From Chondrosia reniformis (taxonomy: Eukaryota; Porifera; Demospongiae; Chondrillida; Chondrillidae): DNA of 64,000 bases. Shown here in pieces: positions 11,284-23,680 of this stretch (position 1 is the first letter of the stretch; the number at the start of each line of letters is the position of its first letter). The notes beneath the pieces were generated by a model. The model had not been told where the DNA came from. It did no database searches and saw only the letters and a list, made by a program, of their open reading frames with translations. The position numbers and the translations under genes were made by a program. The DNA is taken from contig OX359196.1 of NCBI GenBank assembly GCA_947172415.1, positions 6,635,901 through 6,699,900 on the forward strand, written 5' to 3'.

Positions 11284-11799
11284 CCTAAATGGGAAAACTG
11301 TAATAAAACTAAACTGACTAGCAAATATAAGAAACTGCTGTATTTACACTTGTTAATAAATGCATGCAGAGCTGCTATATTGGTGATAGATAACACAATT
11401 AGAGGTGAAAATAGCGCGGAATGATAGGAAAACTTCCTGTGTTAATAAGCGCCAATAAGTGACATTGGGAGTAGATATTGCAATTTAGGGCCATTTATTT
11501 ACAAAAATTCTAATCACATTATAACGTTTAATGCCTGGGGGGCGGGGCACCAATGACTATTTATACCTCATGTATATATACAGCACCATACTGTTTACTC
11601 TTTGTTTTTCTATGTAGTAACTGTGAAAGCTGGTCTAATGTTCATTTGTTTACATTTATTGCGAGATTGCTCTTGGAAAAGATACATACAGTATACAGTA
11701 TATACGCCTACGTGTTTCCGGAAAATTAGCATTCCGTTACAGGCATATATATATCCGCGTGCATCATCGTTTAGGAGCTCACGAAGTCACATGATCAAG
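11284..11799. promoter_or_regulatory. Shared 5' region of the divergent glycosyltransferase-like and LAMTOR1 genes
   Basis: 516 bp between two divergent start codons. It is AT-rich and has no recognisable coding content. GTCACATGAT lies at 11786-11795, just before the LAMTOR1 start codon, and resembles a MITF/TFE-type E-box. A GGGGGGCGGGGC run lies at about 11537-11548 and looks like a GC-box (Sp1/KLF type). Promoter function is inferred from position. Confidence 0.4.
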
Positions 11800-13498
11800 A
11801 TGGGGTGCTGTCAATCCGAGGAGAAGGAAGAGCAGGTTATTTAGCTTATATAGATACTGCTCTCCTTAGCACGTACCTTCTTTTACAACGATCTATAGAT
11901 GTCTGATAATATTCCTATCAATTTTAAGTGGTACAACAAGTGTATTGCAATCATTTTTATACTCTAAGTCTATAGCAAGATAGTGAAAGTGTAAATGCTT
12001 ATCGTCACGTATGACCTTCTAACTGTAGGACCCAACTGAGAGAAGTCGACTGTTAGAAGGAGCTAGACAGAAGAGCCCGTCGTGAGTGATTTGATATCAC
12101 GCACTAGTGACCTGCTTAAAGAGAAACTTGGTTTGCATGTACAGTCATCCAAGCGTTTATTGTGGGGGATGTCATGTGACATGGTCATGTGATCAGAATC
12201 AAGTAAAATAACATGGGATATATTAGTGTTGTGAACTCATGTTTGTGTGCTACTTATTGGACATTGACTTTGTAGATCAAATGTACCAATTGGTTCGGGA
12301 AGTAACAGTTATGGGACCGTTACAGATGAAGAAGGAAGATTAAACCAAATTCTTCAAAAGACTGCTGAGTAAGCTAGTTAATTGAGAATCTCAGTGTGTA
12401 TGCTTTCTCACTATGCTCAGTTTTGAGATCACACAGTAAATAATAAGTTACATAATGCATTAAATCATCAGTTGAAGAGTTTCTAAAACGCTATTCTTCC
12501 TTTAAGGGTCACTACCTGGTGACCTCTGAACCTCTGGGAGGTCACACTTGTACCTATACTGTATTGACCATGTTAATTTATTGCATCATGTTAATGGCCA
12601 GGAACCTATGGATTATTACTATTTCTACATACGTATATTTCAAATCTAGTTTGGTTTGTAAAGTGAAGAATTGAATTGCTGTGTCTTTAAATGTGTTCCA
12701 CTTCACAGAAATCTCATTGACATTGGAGATGTTGAGCCACATAGCCTGGACCACTCTGAAGTTGTCGGGAGGCGAAGAGAATACGAGTGAGTGTGTTATG
12801 TATTATTGTGCGTGTTGTCCAAACATTGAAACGTACAATGGTTACATATGTTGTAGGTTTGTACATACGTAGTTGGGATGTGTCTTGTGACATCACCGCC
12901 TCATTGTATTACAGTCAGTGAATAGGGTGAATGAAACATTCAATTGCAATATATTAGACAATCAGTTTCAACTCTTACTGCCCTGCAGAACATCTACAAA
13001 ATTGAAAAAATTCCTGCGGGTCTGCACGATTTAGATTTATTTCATAACGCCTTTCTATGGGCTTGACTAATGATCATATTCTGTTTTCCCTTGTAGTCAA
13101 AGAGTGTCTGCCTGGAAGCCAAGTGTACCAAGAGGCGGGACCAAGCTACCTTCTGGAGGGGCAGCCCCAACCATCTTACTATCAAAGGAACTAGTATCGC
13201 CCACTGATATTGGATTTGTGAGTCTTAGTATAATCAGACACCAATAAATGCAACCACTCTTTTATTTAATCATAAACTTCTGTTTCACCTTAGCTAGTTG
13301 ATGGCTATGTAGTCTATGTAAACCAAACTAAGAGTATAGTGTATTTAGAACATAGAGCAGCTTATAATGTGTCAGTGTGCATCTGGTATCTCTGTTCTGC
13401 TTCAGATCAGTGACAAGGCCAACACTCTGTCAGAGGCCCTTGAGAGCATGGAAGTTAAAGCTGGTGAACCAGTGGTTGTACCTTTCACAACTACCTGA
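11800..13498 (+). CDS. LAMTOR1: LAMTOR1 (p18), membrane anchor of Ragulator
   Basis: LAMTOR1 holds the Ragulator scaffold on lysosomes, where it recruits Rag GTPases and mTORC1. Six exons join in phase: 11800-11835, 12029-12081, 12276-12368, 12709-12786, 13097-13217 and 13406-13498, giving 157 residues (human 161). The product starts MGCCQSEEKEEQ: Gly2 is a myristoylation site and Cys3/Cys4 are palmitoylation sites. I therefore chose this ATG over the in-frame ATG three codons upstream. Family landmarks follow: DPTERSRLLEG, EEGRLNQILQKTAENLIDIG, and the C-terminal helix SDKANTLSEALESMEVKAGEP ending VVVPF. All introns have GT-AG ends. Confidence 0.93.
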
Positions 13499-14040
13499 AC
13501 TGAATCAAATTTTAGCCTATTTTTCACCATGGTTCATAACTATTTTGAATATAATTGGCACAGCTCCAGTGATCTTATATATACCACCATATATATTCAC
13601 ATAGTACATTTAACATTGTGCAGTTCATACTCACATTTTCACTTTTGTTAATCTTGTTGGGAATGGGAATGGGAATGAAAACGAAAGAGCATGGAAATAT
13701 ATACACATTTGACAACTCAGTTAATTAGTCAGCCATTGTTTTACTGTGCCATCTTTAGGTTAGGTTAGGTAATCTTATTGGCCAATACGTATATGGTTTG
13801 GTTCAATAGCAAATACTTTGCTTCTATTCTGAAAAGTTCTTGTTGAACTGTGGCTATTGCAACAAATATCATTCCCTGTCATAGGACAGTCACTGAGTTG
13901 CTTTGCATTAGACCCGCCATTGTTCTTTGTTATTCCCCATAACTGTTCATAACAATAACCTGGACTAGAACATTCTAACAAAATTCTCTAAGAAATAGTC
14001 AATCACAAATAATCTGAAATGATTATCACACAAGGAATAC
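13499..14040. other. Gap after LAMTOR1, no gene seen
   Basis: AT-rich, with no open frame showing conserved sequence. Only short direct repeats such as GGGAATGGGAATGGGAATG (about 13659) are visible. Confidence 0.5.
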
Positions 14041-14045
14041 AAAGT

Positions 14046-14290
14046 GACATGCCCTACTTTAAACTAAAAGGTACCAGGCCCCAGGGCTTTACTCTAAACT
14101 AAAAGGTACCAGGTACCAGGCCCCAGGGCTTTACTCTAAACTAAAAGGTACCAGGCCCCAGGGCTTTACTTTAAACTAAAAGGTACCAGGTACCAGGCCC
14201 TAGGGCTTTACTCTAAACTAAAAGGTACCAGGTCCCAAAGGCTATACTTTAAACCAAAAGATACCAGGCCCCAGGGCTTTACTTTAAACT
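14046..14290. repeat. Imperfect intergenic minisatellite
   Basis: About six copies of a 35-45 bp unit built from CTTTAAACTAAAAGGTACCA followed by GGCCCCAGGGCTTTA. Some units carry a doubled GGTACCA. It is the largest array in the window that is clearly outside a gene. Confidence 0.88.
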
Positions 14291-16430
14291 AAATTGGAAC
14301 AATGAAACCCAAGAAGCTGTGTAGCTACACTTCAATAGATACCTGGCTCCAGGGCATAGAGACACTTTAAACTAATTGCTGGCCTATTAAATGGCTTGTA
14401 CATGGCCAAGAAGCTCTCCAGCTGAGCACTGCCATATTTCTGGTTTGGTTGGAGAACATTAGCTGAGAGCTAGGACAAAAGCCAACTTGTATGAAAAACA
14501 AGTTGGGATTCCTTTGGTTAACCTACGTAACATAACCTGCCTTCATCACTTTAAGACACAAAAAATTAAAAACTATAGCTAGGGTTATAGAAACAAAAAT
14601 GAAGCTTACAGTTGTATGAACCTGGGAATAAACATGCTGAAAATCTACTATTATTATTGGCCTGGAGTGATATAGACAACTATCAGAATAATCTAGTAAG
14701 ACTTGAGGAAAACATTCCTGACATTTAAGAACAAAAAGTTCATACAACCAACCAAGTACAAATTACCATGGTTACATCATACAAATTGCCATAGAAACAG
14801 CTGCAATCCATGCAATCAATTTAGGCTGCAACTGTATAAACAATTAGAACATTACCTTAGCTGATTACCTTAGCTGGTGTACAATGTCTTAATTTAAACT
14901 TTATAAAGTACAAATGAACTTTAAGAGCATGAATGATTCCCATGTAACTATGAAGTTGTCTACAGTATATATTAACTTTATTTAACAGTTTGTACATGTA
15001 CATAGACTTTGCTAAGATGTACATGTATGCCTCTGCCATACAAGTATTCTTTGAGCATATGGTCGGCAGATTTATATTGCTCAGTTATAGGGCTAATTGA
15101 CTACTAATCAGTAGTTTAGCTGGATTTTGCTAAAAGGTTAACAGAGTCCTAATATCATGCTTACATATAATTGTACAGCTATACGTTTACACTTTATACA
15201 TGTGTACTGAGTTGACAAGTGTTCTGAGCTTGAGACCTCAGGAGGCTAAGACAATAGTGATGTCAAAAATGGTTATCTTGCCAAATGTCAATGTCACACT
15301 GAGGTCCAACTAATCCACCAAATTTTCCTATAAAAGCTCAAGCAATAATAATCTTGCTCAAAGGGATTGGACAGTTTCACAGCCAAATAGCAAGGCAAAC
15401 TGATCTATAGGATACAGAGAAGCTGTTAAGCATGTACTACACACCTCCCCTAACTGAATTACAGTAGCTGGGAGTTACTAGTTACTAGGGACTGATAGAC
15501 ATGCCAAATCTGGTGGTCCCATTGAACAGATGTAATCCAGGACCTTTACAGTTGTCATACTCACTGTAAATTCCATGTAATTTGATCCAACACTTTCTTT
15601 CACCCACCTGAATGGTTAACCCAAAAATCTTAATAATTGCACTCAGTCCTCCTTGTTTCTTAATTAGACAGGTTGCTAGGTAACTGATATTTGACTTCCA
15701 TGACAATTCTATAAATAGATGAATATACAGCAAATCAAGTATAGGCTGCACAATAATACATATACTTGTCTAATCAAAATTTAATTCTAGTTTGTATAAA
15801 CGTTAAGTGCAAATTACAATTTGAACAGTCTCACTAATAAAAAGTATTTTACATGAGCTAGGAAAAGATGCTGATTAATAAGTATGCTGATCATAACATT
15901 AAGTATTAAAATAAATAAGATGACCTACCAATGAGTGTAGTTGACAACGCCAAAGTTCCTCAAACTAGGCAATTGCAATTAGAACAACGGCCATTTTGGA
16001 TTCACAAAATGATTGAGCAAAGCTAGGATTTAGCTACGTATATATGCACATAATAATGAATAATGTTATAATGTGACATCGTCCTGGGAAACATGCCGCT
16101 TGCATTTGACATGCCAGTTCATGTACTTGCAAGAGCTTGTGCATATGTTTATTACTGTTGAAACAATTAGAGGTTCATTAGATTGATAGCTCCTTAATTA
16201 ATAATAATAATTAATTAATTAAGCGCTTCTATACATGGGGTCACTGGACATGTTATGATTTGCTTCGCTGAATAGCCATAAACGATTTCGAAGTAACAAT
16301 AACAACTTGCTGAATAGATCGGATCATGTACTACATGTAGTCTATTCTTCTCGAACACGACCTCGAAAAACATTTTGGTTCTACGATTTTCCGCCAAGTT
16401 CATGTTGTTTCCCGCCGACAATTTCTAATA
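14291..16430. other. Gene-poor AT-rich stretch
   Basis: About 2.1 kb with only short open frames on either strand and no conserved motifs. A TTAATTAATAATAATAATTA run near 16196-16220 is the only simple repeat of note. I see no gene in it. Confidence 0.45.
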
Positions 16431-16439
16431 AATAGTCGA

Positions 16440-17290
16440 GGAATTTTTCAGTCTTTGGCCTCCGGGCTATCAACTCTGGAGGTCTGCTTTGGTGCGGATC
16501 GATGCGAAAACCGTGGTAGGAGCACGACCATGGTACCATGCGACAAAGGGTCATCGGTGTTCGTATAGTGGGGTGGTCTCTCTATCATGGGTTAGTGCCT
16601 GGAGATGTATCTCACTATTAATCCTGCTTGTGTGTTAAATTGGCACTTGCGGATTCTTGCTATACGACCCGTACCTGGAGGAGCGTGGGTCCAGTGCCAC
16701 TACGTAGTCGGTCAGGAACCCCTGTTGTAGGCTGCAGCTTCAGGTTGGTTTAAAAGGCATTTGCATTTGAATTTGTATGCAGTTTTCGAATCCATGCATC
16801 AATGCAGTATTTCATTTTATATCATGTATTTTCAATTCTTTTCTTGCAGTTCAGTGAACTGATGGGTCCCTACTCTAAAGCGCCTGGCCGATCCCAATGA
16901 GCTAAAGTCTGTGTGCAGTGTTCCCAAGCTACGTTGTGTGCACATGATGATTCTCATTGGAGGGAGTTTGTGGTCCGCCAGGGTCGGGCTTGTTCTGTTC
17001 GTAGCGTGGCAGAGCAAGACTAGTAACTGGTCAGAGGTCGGTCAGGTACGCCGGATCGCTCCCGTGCAACTTCTCTTACGACGCAAGTAGTGGAAGTGTC
17101 AAACAGAGTTGAGAAACCGGAGGCCATTTGGGGCACGAAGTACTTCTACCTCCTCGTGGTGTGCCCTGGGGTCACCTTTACACTCAGTAAAGTGATGCGA
17201 AACGAAGTACTGCAGCACCGTTCCAGTAACATTCAAAAGGAGAAGAAACGGCATGGTCTCTTTACAACCATGCAGAACTTGTTTTAAGAA
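16440..17290. other. Unexplained GC-rich block
   Basis: This block is clearly more GC-rich than the AT-rich sequence on either side, but holds only short open frames (the longest is 65 codons at 17090-17287, unlike any family I know). GTCGGTCAGG recurs near 16707 and 17037. TTCGTATAG near 16560 can pair with CTATACGA near 16660, and CTCCGGG...CTGGAG makes a small hairpin near 16460. It could be a non-coding RNA gene, a decayed gene or a CpG-rich regulatory island. I tried to match spliceosomal, SRP and RNase P/MRP RNAs by eye and found none. Confidence 0.35.
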
Positions 17291-17514
17291 CTACATTGTT
17301 TGAATATTTTTTTATTTAAAACCATGTACATATGTATTTCAGAATTGTCAAACAAAAATGATATTGTGTAGTGGTTATAATTCCAATTGTCGATAATGAC
17401 GAATTCATAATGAAAGTAATAAGATATACATTAAAACATAACCCAGCTCATCGCAAATGCATACATCTACGCGTAAGTATTCAGTATACTCTTGTAAACT
17501 AAGTAAGTACAGTA

Positions 17515-17690
17515 AACGAAAAATAAAAAAGGGAAAAAAGGAGGAAAGTAAAACGAAAAAGAAAAAAAGAAAAAAGGAAAAAGGGAGGAAAGCGAAAACG
17601 AAAAAGGAAAAAAGGAAAAAAGGAAAAAGGGAAAAAGGGAGGAAAGTGAAAACGAAAAAGGAAAAAAGGAAAAAAGAAAGATGCATTTTG
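17515..17690. repeat. Polypurine tract with degenerate repeats
   Basis: About 170 bp of almost pure purine on the plus strand, built from GGAAAAAAGGAAAAAGGGA and AAAACGAAAAAG blocks. Open frames across it on both strands (Lys/Arg-rich or Phe-rich) are composition artefacts. Confidence 0.9.
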
Positions 17691-18390
17691 CATGATGTAA
17701 ACTCCAGAGAATAAGAGAGGGGTAGCGTACCAAGTCTCTTGCAAGGACTGCAACAGGTTGGGGTCACCTCTTTTCACTGCCTGTTTGTGCTCCCCAAGTC
17801 TTAATGGTATTACTGGTCATGCTCATGAAATCCAGCATGAGATTAACTGGGACGGTAAGCAACTACCTACAGTGTGGAACCCTGTATTTATTCAGTATGA
17901 ATCTGCTATGGTTGTCATGCCCTGTTCATTATTTCTTCATTTACCACCCATTTATCCTTTTGACGTCATCACCTTCTTCACTATAAATAGACCAATCTGA
18001 TACCCTATACTTGCTCTATTGTAACTGATGAAGACTTCATACTTCAGCGCCCAAACACAGAAGTGCATGGTTAAGTTACTTAAAGATGTACTAGTCACTG
18101 GTGCAACACTGCCATTCCTACTTTTAACATCATTTTACTTGTGATATTGTGTGTTAAGACTCGTAACAATTGAAGTCTTTTGAAAATGCAAAATAAATAT
18201 AATATATAGAATAAAATATATATTGACAAACAAACGTATTTAGAAATACTATACTAAACACCACATATACAAGGAGCCATATACATATTAATAATTAATG
18301 TACTATATTTTACAAATGGTCACTGAAATAATAAAAACTCTGTTTTGTGATTTTTACAACAGAATGGATGAAAGGTCCTTCACATCCAGG
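17691..18390. other. Gap before the JADE stop codon
   Basis: About 700 bp of AT-rich sequence downstream of JADE. No conserved coding sequence is visible. The part next to 18391 is probably the JADE 3' UTR. Confidence 0.4.
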
Positions 18391-21300
18391 TTACCTATGT
18401 CTGTGGAAGAGCTTCTTACATGCGTCAGATGGGACACCGACATGCCTCGGGTTGTTGAGATGCTTATTGTTCACAGTAAGAGAAGGGTCAATAGAAGGTA
18501 CAGAAGGGGTCTTGAAGCCATCATGGTATGCACTACCATTTGGCACACTGTGTCTTAATGAAGATTTTTTGTCACTTTTATCAAAAGCTGTCAATGTAGT
18601 CTCTAGTATTTGTCTATCCATGATTAATAACTGTTTCTTCATTTTCTCTCTCCTTTCTACCATGTAAAGAAGATTGCGTGCTTTCTCTAAATCATGTCTC
18701 ATTGACAGAAGTTTCTGAAAATTTTGTCTCTTTTGAGGCAAGTCCTACAAAATCACAGCAGGGCATTTACACAGTTAAACCTCCACATGTCACAAATGTA
18801 CATGTAATCATCACATGACTTACATGTGACTGCTGAACCAGCTCCAGTCTTAAACTATCAACAGATATAGCTGCCACAAGTGGGCGATTCTGGTTTGCCT
18901 GCAGTTACAATGACAGGTGCATTACATGTATCCAAGGTAGCAAGATATATTTGAACACTGTCTCACTCAGTAATAGTGAAATAGCATGGCTATTAACCTT
19001 TCGTTTTAACTTCCAGTAATTATACACCACAGAAGCAAGTTTTGGATTCAATTTCAAGTCTTCTTGCAAGTCTTTGGGTGATGCATGTTCATGGAAATGT
19101 TCCTCTAAAGTGTGAATTCTATAGCCAACACAAGGACAGATATAGGGAGGTGAAAATGGAGGGCTCTGATTGGCTCACTTTTCTGAAAGCCTGAGATCTT
19201 TCTTTGGTGAAGGTGTTCGGATTACCTTGCGAAGCGCTGAATGCTTTGGACAATAGGACTAAAAGAAATCAGTGATACAATGAATGATGTTAAAATAGGC
19301 AACTACATACATACATACGTACATAGCTGCATTCTATAAGTTAAGCTCACTAAAACAGATATGAACATTACCTCATGAATCACTTTAGTGCCATCCGGGG
19401 AGGTCTTCATTTCCAGCCCATGGTTGAATCCACATGTCACATGATAGGCCACAGTACATGAGGCACACTAATTGAAAATAGTAGTATTGTTCTACTCACA
19501 TAAATTAGATAAGTCAGCAGATTAACAGAAATAATTAATCAAGAAATTCCTGTAATTTCACAAAATAATTTATAATAATAATTTGTTTATCAGCCCAATT
19601 ATAGAGACATTGCTACACTTATAAAATGAAGATGACAAACGGTGGCACATTTCCACAGAGTGTCTATGAATACGTACGTAGCACTGAATGCAAGCTCCTT
19701 CCTTCTTCCGGCACAAACTACACAGTAAGCTCCACCTACGGGCCTACATACAGTACGCAACACAATCACAGATACGTCTGTACATACATTACGCAACACA
19801 ATCACAGATACGTCTGTACATACATTACGCAACACAATCACAGATACGTCTGTACATACATTACGCAACACAATCACAGATACATATGTACATACATTAC
19901 GCAACACAATCACAGATACGTATGTACATACATTACGCAACACAATCACAGATACGTCTGTACATACATTACGCAACACAATCACAGATACGTCTGTACA
20001 TACATTTGTCTAGAAAATGTATATTAGTGTAATACACGATAGATTGCAAATGTTGTACAACTCACTGGAACCTGATTAATAATTATATTCTTCATTCTTT
20101 CTGGTACACCAAACCGAACTTCAGGGATCCACAGAGCACAGCTAATATGTGCCCATCCACCTCCACCACTACACACATACACATACACAAGAGGCAATGT
20201 GTGGACAGCTAATATGTGCCCATCCACCTCCACCACTACACACATACACATACACACAAGAGGCAATGTGTGGACAGCTAATATGTGCCCATCCACCTCC
20301 ACCACTACACACATACACACAAGAGGCAATGTGTGGACAGGTGAGCAGAGAGAAGAGACAAGAACCAAATAACTGATAAATGATACAGTGAAAAGTGTGA
20401 AGTTTCAGCTTGGCGACCCACTCACTTCAGCTTCTTCAGTGTACCTTTAGACAGCGAACAGAGGACACACTTGGGACTGCCTTCCTTGGCCTTACAAATA
20501 TCACAGAGCCAGGGTCCCTCGGGAACCTTTTCAATTCCATAGCATGCCTACAAGTAAATAATATTCATAGCTGTGGCACTCCCACAACTACGCCCCACTC
20601 CATCACACCCATCACGTACACACCCCACTCCATCACACCCATCACGTACACGCCCCACTCCATCACACCCATCACGTACACGCCCCACTCCATCACACCC
20701 ATCACGTACACGCCCCACTCCATCACACCCATCACGTACACGCCCCACTCCATCACACCCATCACGTACACATCTCACTCCATCACGTACACATCTCACT
20801 CCATCACACCTACCTGGTGAACGCAAATGTTACAGCCGTCACAAAATACAATCTCATTTGTATCTTCACTTTCATACTGCAGAAAGAGAATATATTGTGT
20901 CTCTCATTTCACACATCACAGCTCCAGTAGTAGTGCATGCTGCTACAGAGTATCCATACCAACCTCTCTACACACGTCGCATCCTCTCAACTCATCCATC
21001 TCCATCTTCAAATCATCTCTAGTTGTCATTGCATAAGCCAAATTCTGCTGGCACTAAAGATACAACACTGACACATATAAATATTTTCTTCAACAATGAA
21101 AACTACACGCATGTTTGAGTTCTATTGTTACTTTGATCTCTAATGCTGCAATGGCTTGTCGCAATATCACTTCAGTTAGTACTTGACCTCCAGATAATGC
21201 TAAACATAGCAGAGAAAGGATAACTCTCTTAGCAAGTAACGTAGCTTGAAGATGTGACATTGCACAACTCACAGGTGTACTTTCTCTTCTCATGGAAGGT

Positions 21301-23680
21301 CTCCAGCCAAGCGAGGTCCAACTCATCCAAGTCATACTGAGGCACATGGTTGTGTCCAGATTCGTCTGGTATCATACCTGGGGGCCTTTTCAATGGAGAA
21401 GGCAGTACTAACACACACATTGTATATCAAACATTACTACCTCTACAGCCAGAAATGCATTTGCCAGCCACGGAATACATGTAAATACAAGTACGTAGAC
21501 ATTGCAGAACATGCACCAGGACACTGAACAGTTCAAGAGATTGGCTAATTACGTAGCTTACATCACAAAGTCTTCTCTTTTGAATAAATCCTCTCCACAG
21601 TCACTACAGTGATAAGTAGAGCTTGAAAGTTTGAATTACATGTATGTCTGATAATCAAACCACAACCAGACAAATGTACCTAACGTTGTTGGAGGCCAGT
21701 GCAGTTGGATTCACACACACCTGCGGAACATGAACGACACTAGTATCACTTCAATAGGAACAGTAACTAGCTACCAAACTTCAACATTGGGTCAACATGC
21801 TTTGTGGAAGTGGTAGCTATATATATATATATAAAGCATGCTCAGGTGGGTGTGGCAGCATGATCAGGTGGGTGTGGTGGCATGCTCAGGTGGGTGTGGT
21901 GGCATGCTCAGGTGGGTGCGGTGGCATGCTCAGGTGGGTGTGGTGGCATGCTCAGGTGGGTGTGGCAGCATGCTCAGGTGGGTGTGGTTACCTGAACCCC
22001 TTTCTCCCATTCAGTTCTCCAATGGTCCTTGATGTTCAAGTAAGACCCTTGCTCAAGATGGTGAGTGTCAGGTAACTTCATAGCACTGATGAAGTCTGCC
22101 CTAAAGAGCTGTTTGAGGAAGGAGAAATTTGATAATCATGTAAAGCAAGCACAAAGACAATTTGTTATGAACTGAATTCACATATGTACGTACATACTGA
22201 GATTGTAAGTAACAATGATTTACATATACGTATATACGTATACATATACTTAAATTAATACAGATCATATGTGCATCAGTGTTAGATTATCTTTAGTTTA
22301 CGCAAGTGCATTCTGCAAACATATTTGACACCCTTAAACAGACTGGACTGCATTTGACCAAAACATTATTGTTTACAATTACCATAAACCATTAACACAG
22401 CTCTTTGAACAAAAATACAGAGGTGGATAACCCTCTCATTAATGGCACATATATAGTAATACACTAAGTATAGCCTCTTTTGAAAACTTAAAACTACTGA
22501 GGAATATACACATGTAACAGAACAACCTCTCCTATTAAAAATATACATTTTCATTAAAGCAACTAGGAAAAGCCACAGTCGAATCTAATTGAAAATGGTA
22601 AGAGAAGATTCCTATTTTAAATGCCCTACACAGGGCAGCTGCCACGAATACAAGGTGTAAAGCTTCCTACAACCACACTCATTAAAATGTAATGATTTTG
22701 ACCTGAAAATACCTTTTGAGGTTAGCATAAAGGATTATTCTAATAGGAAAGTCATTTAAATCAATATAAAAGTAATTCCATATAAAATATGTACAACAGA
22801 TACTGTCACATGGGATAGGAGTTAGTAGTTAGTTAGATCAGGGGCTCTTGTTGAAAATACCACAATGGGGGAAAATGTAGTAAATTTGAGGGGTCAGTGT
22901 AGTTCAATATTTGTCTGCTATTAAAACTTGGCAATTTCATTTTCTTCAAGAGGGAGGGGGATGATTTTAAGAGGAGGCAAATGCCTAAAGGAAACACTGG
23001 CTATGGAGTTCAGTTCTGATTGGCTGCCATATTGACCACTACATACCAGCTACACACTTAGGGCATGTACATATATGTGCACACAAGACTACAATACTTT
23101 GGCAAGTGATAATGTGATTAACATATCTCATTACAACAGATACTGCCTCACCCTAGCTCGTTAACTGCCCAATACTGCTTCAACTGGCTTAATTGCATGA
23201 AAGAAGGTATAACTATATGCTTTGTATGTATGCACGCATAGAAATCTCTCAAAGAGAAGGTAATACATTGGAATGAGGAAAGACAGGGAATAATGCCTAC
23301 AAGGTTTCAAACTTGGAGGTTGTAGCTGAAGTCTCCTCTAGACCCCAGCCATCCCATAATATATACCTATATCACAAAATATGTGACATCCTGACATGGC
23401 ACAATTACTCATTCAAATGGATGTCACTCTTAAAGTAGCTCTACTAGCAAGATTGTCTCAACACTAAATCTCATTACGTATGAGGAGCTAGCCGACCTTA
23501 ATTACTGCTAACAGTTCATAAGTCGCTCTATAATGGAAATAGCGGATGGTTCGCAATAGTGACTAATACACCATTCCTCGTGAAAAGGCTACATCGCTAT
23601 GGCGTTACCTCCGAAAGCAGTAAGGAGCCTATTGGACAATACAGATACACATAACTCACCTCCTGATGCTGTGAAGTCAT
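18391..23680 (-). CDS. JADE-family PHD-finger protein, HBO1 acetyltransferase scaffold
   Basis: JADE proteins are chromatin-binding scaffolds of the HBO1 histone acetyltransferase complex. Exon 1 (23660-23680, MTSQHQE) joins in phase to exon 2 (21992-22108), which starts LFRADFISAMKLPDTH and ends WRTEWEKGVQ. An EPL1-like segment follows (YDLDELDLAWLETFHEKR, about 21290-21390). Next come PHD1 (DTNEIVFCDGCNICVHQ, then ACYGIEKVPEGPWLCDICK) and the extended PHD2 (GGGWAHISCALWIPEV from 20168, RRWSLLCSLCRKKEGACIQC from 19743, TVAYHVTCGFNHGLEMKT near 19430, SYCPKHSALRK near 19260). Zinc-binding Cys/His spacing is intact. The end has YNYWKLKRK and the helix RHDLEKARNLLYMVERREKM. A minisatellite touches a splice site of four internal exons. 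Exon borders between 21270 and 21660 are uncertain, as is which vertebrate JADE is closest. Confidence 0.92.
19744..20008 (-). repeat. 36-bp minisatellite ending on a JADE 3' splice site
   Basis: About seven copies of a 36-bp unit, on the sense strand GATTGTGTTGCGTAATGTAT plus GTACAGACGTATCTGT. The last copy is altered to GTACTGTATGTAG and supplies the acceptor of the JADE exon starting at 19743. Confidence 0.93.
20148..20345 (-). repeat. 67-69 bp repeat (three copies) spanning a JADE 3' splice site and exon start
   Basis: Three copies, each with a TGTGTATGTGTGTAG acceptor followed by 31 bp of the exon that begins at 20168 (TGGTGGAGGTGGATGGGCAC and on to AGCTGT). After that the true copy continues into the exon, and the other two return to CCACACATTGCCTCTTG. 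The exon beginning is therefore present three times. Confidence 0.92.
20585..20813 (-). repeat. 30-bp minisatellite starting at a JADE 5' splice site
   Basis: About seven copies of a 30-bp unit (plus strand CCATCACACCCATCACGTAC then ACGCCCCACT). It begins directly at the donor of the PHD1 exon: CACCAG, then GTAGGTGTGATGGAG, which already matches the unit. Confidence 0.92.
21838..21991 (-). repeat. 22-24 bp minisatellite starting at a JADE 5' splice site
   Basis: About seven copies of TGGCATGCTCAGGTGGGTGT (plus strand; some with CAGCATG). On the sense strand the exon end GTTCAG is followed by GTAACCACACCCACCTGAG, so the first unit includes the donor. Confidence 0.92.

Noticed and set aside
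17405-17777. Lys-rich and Phe-rich frames on both strands
   Set aside because: A polypurine tract; composition alone explains them.
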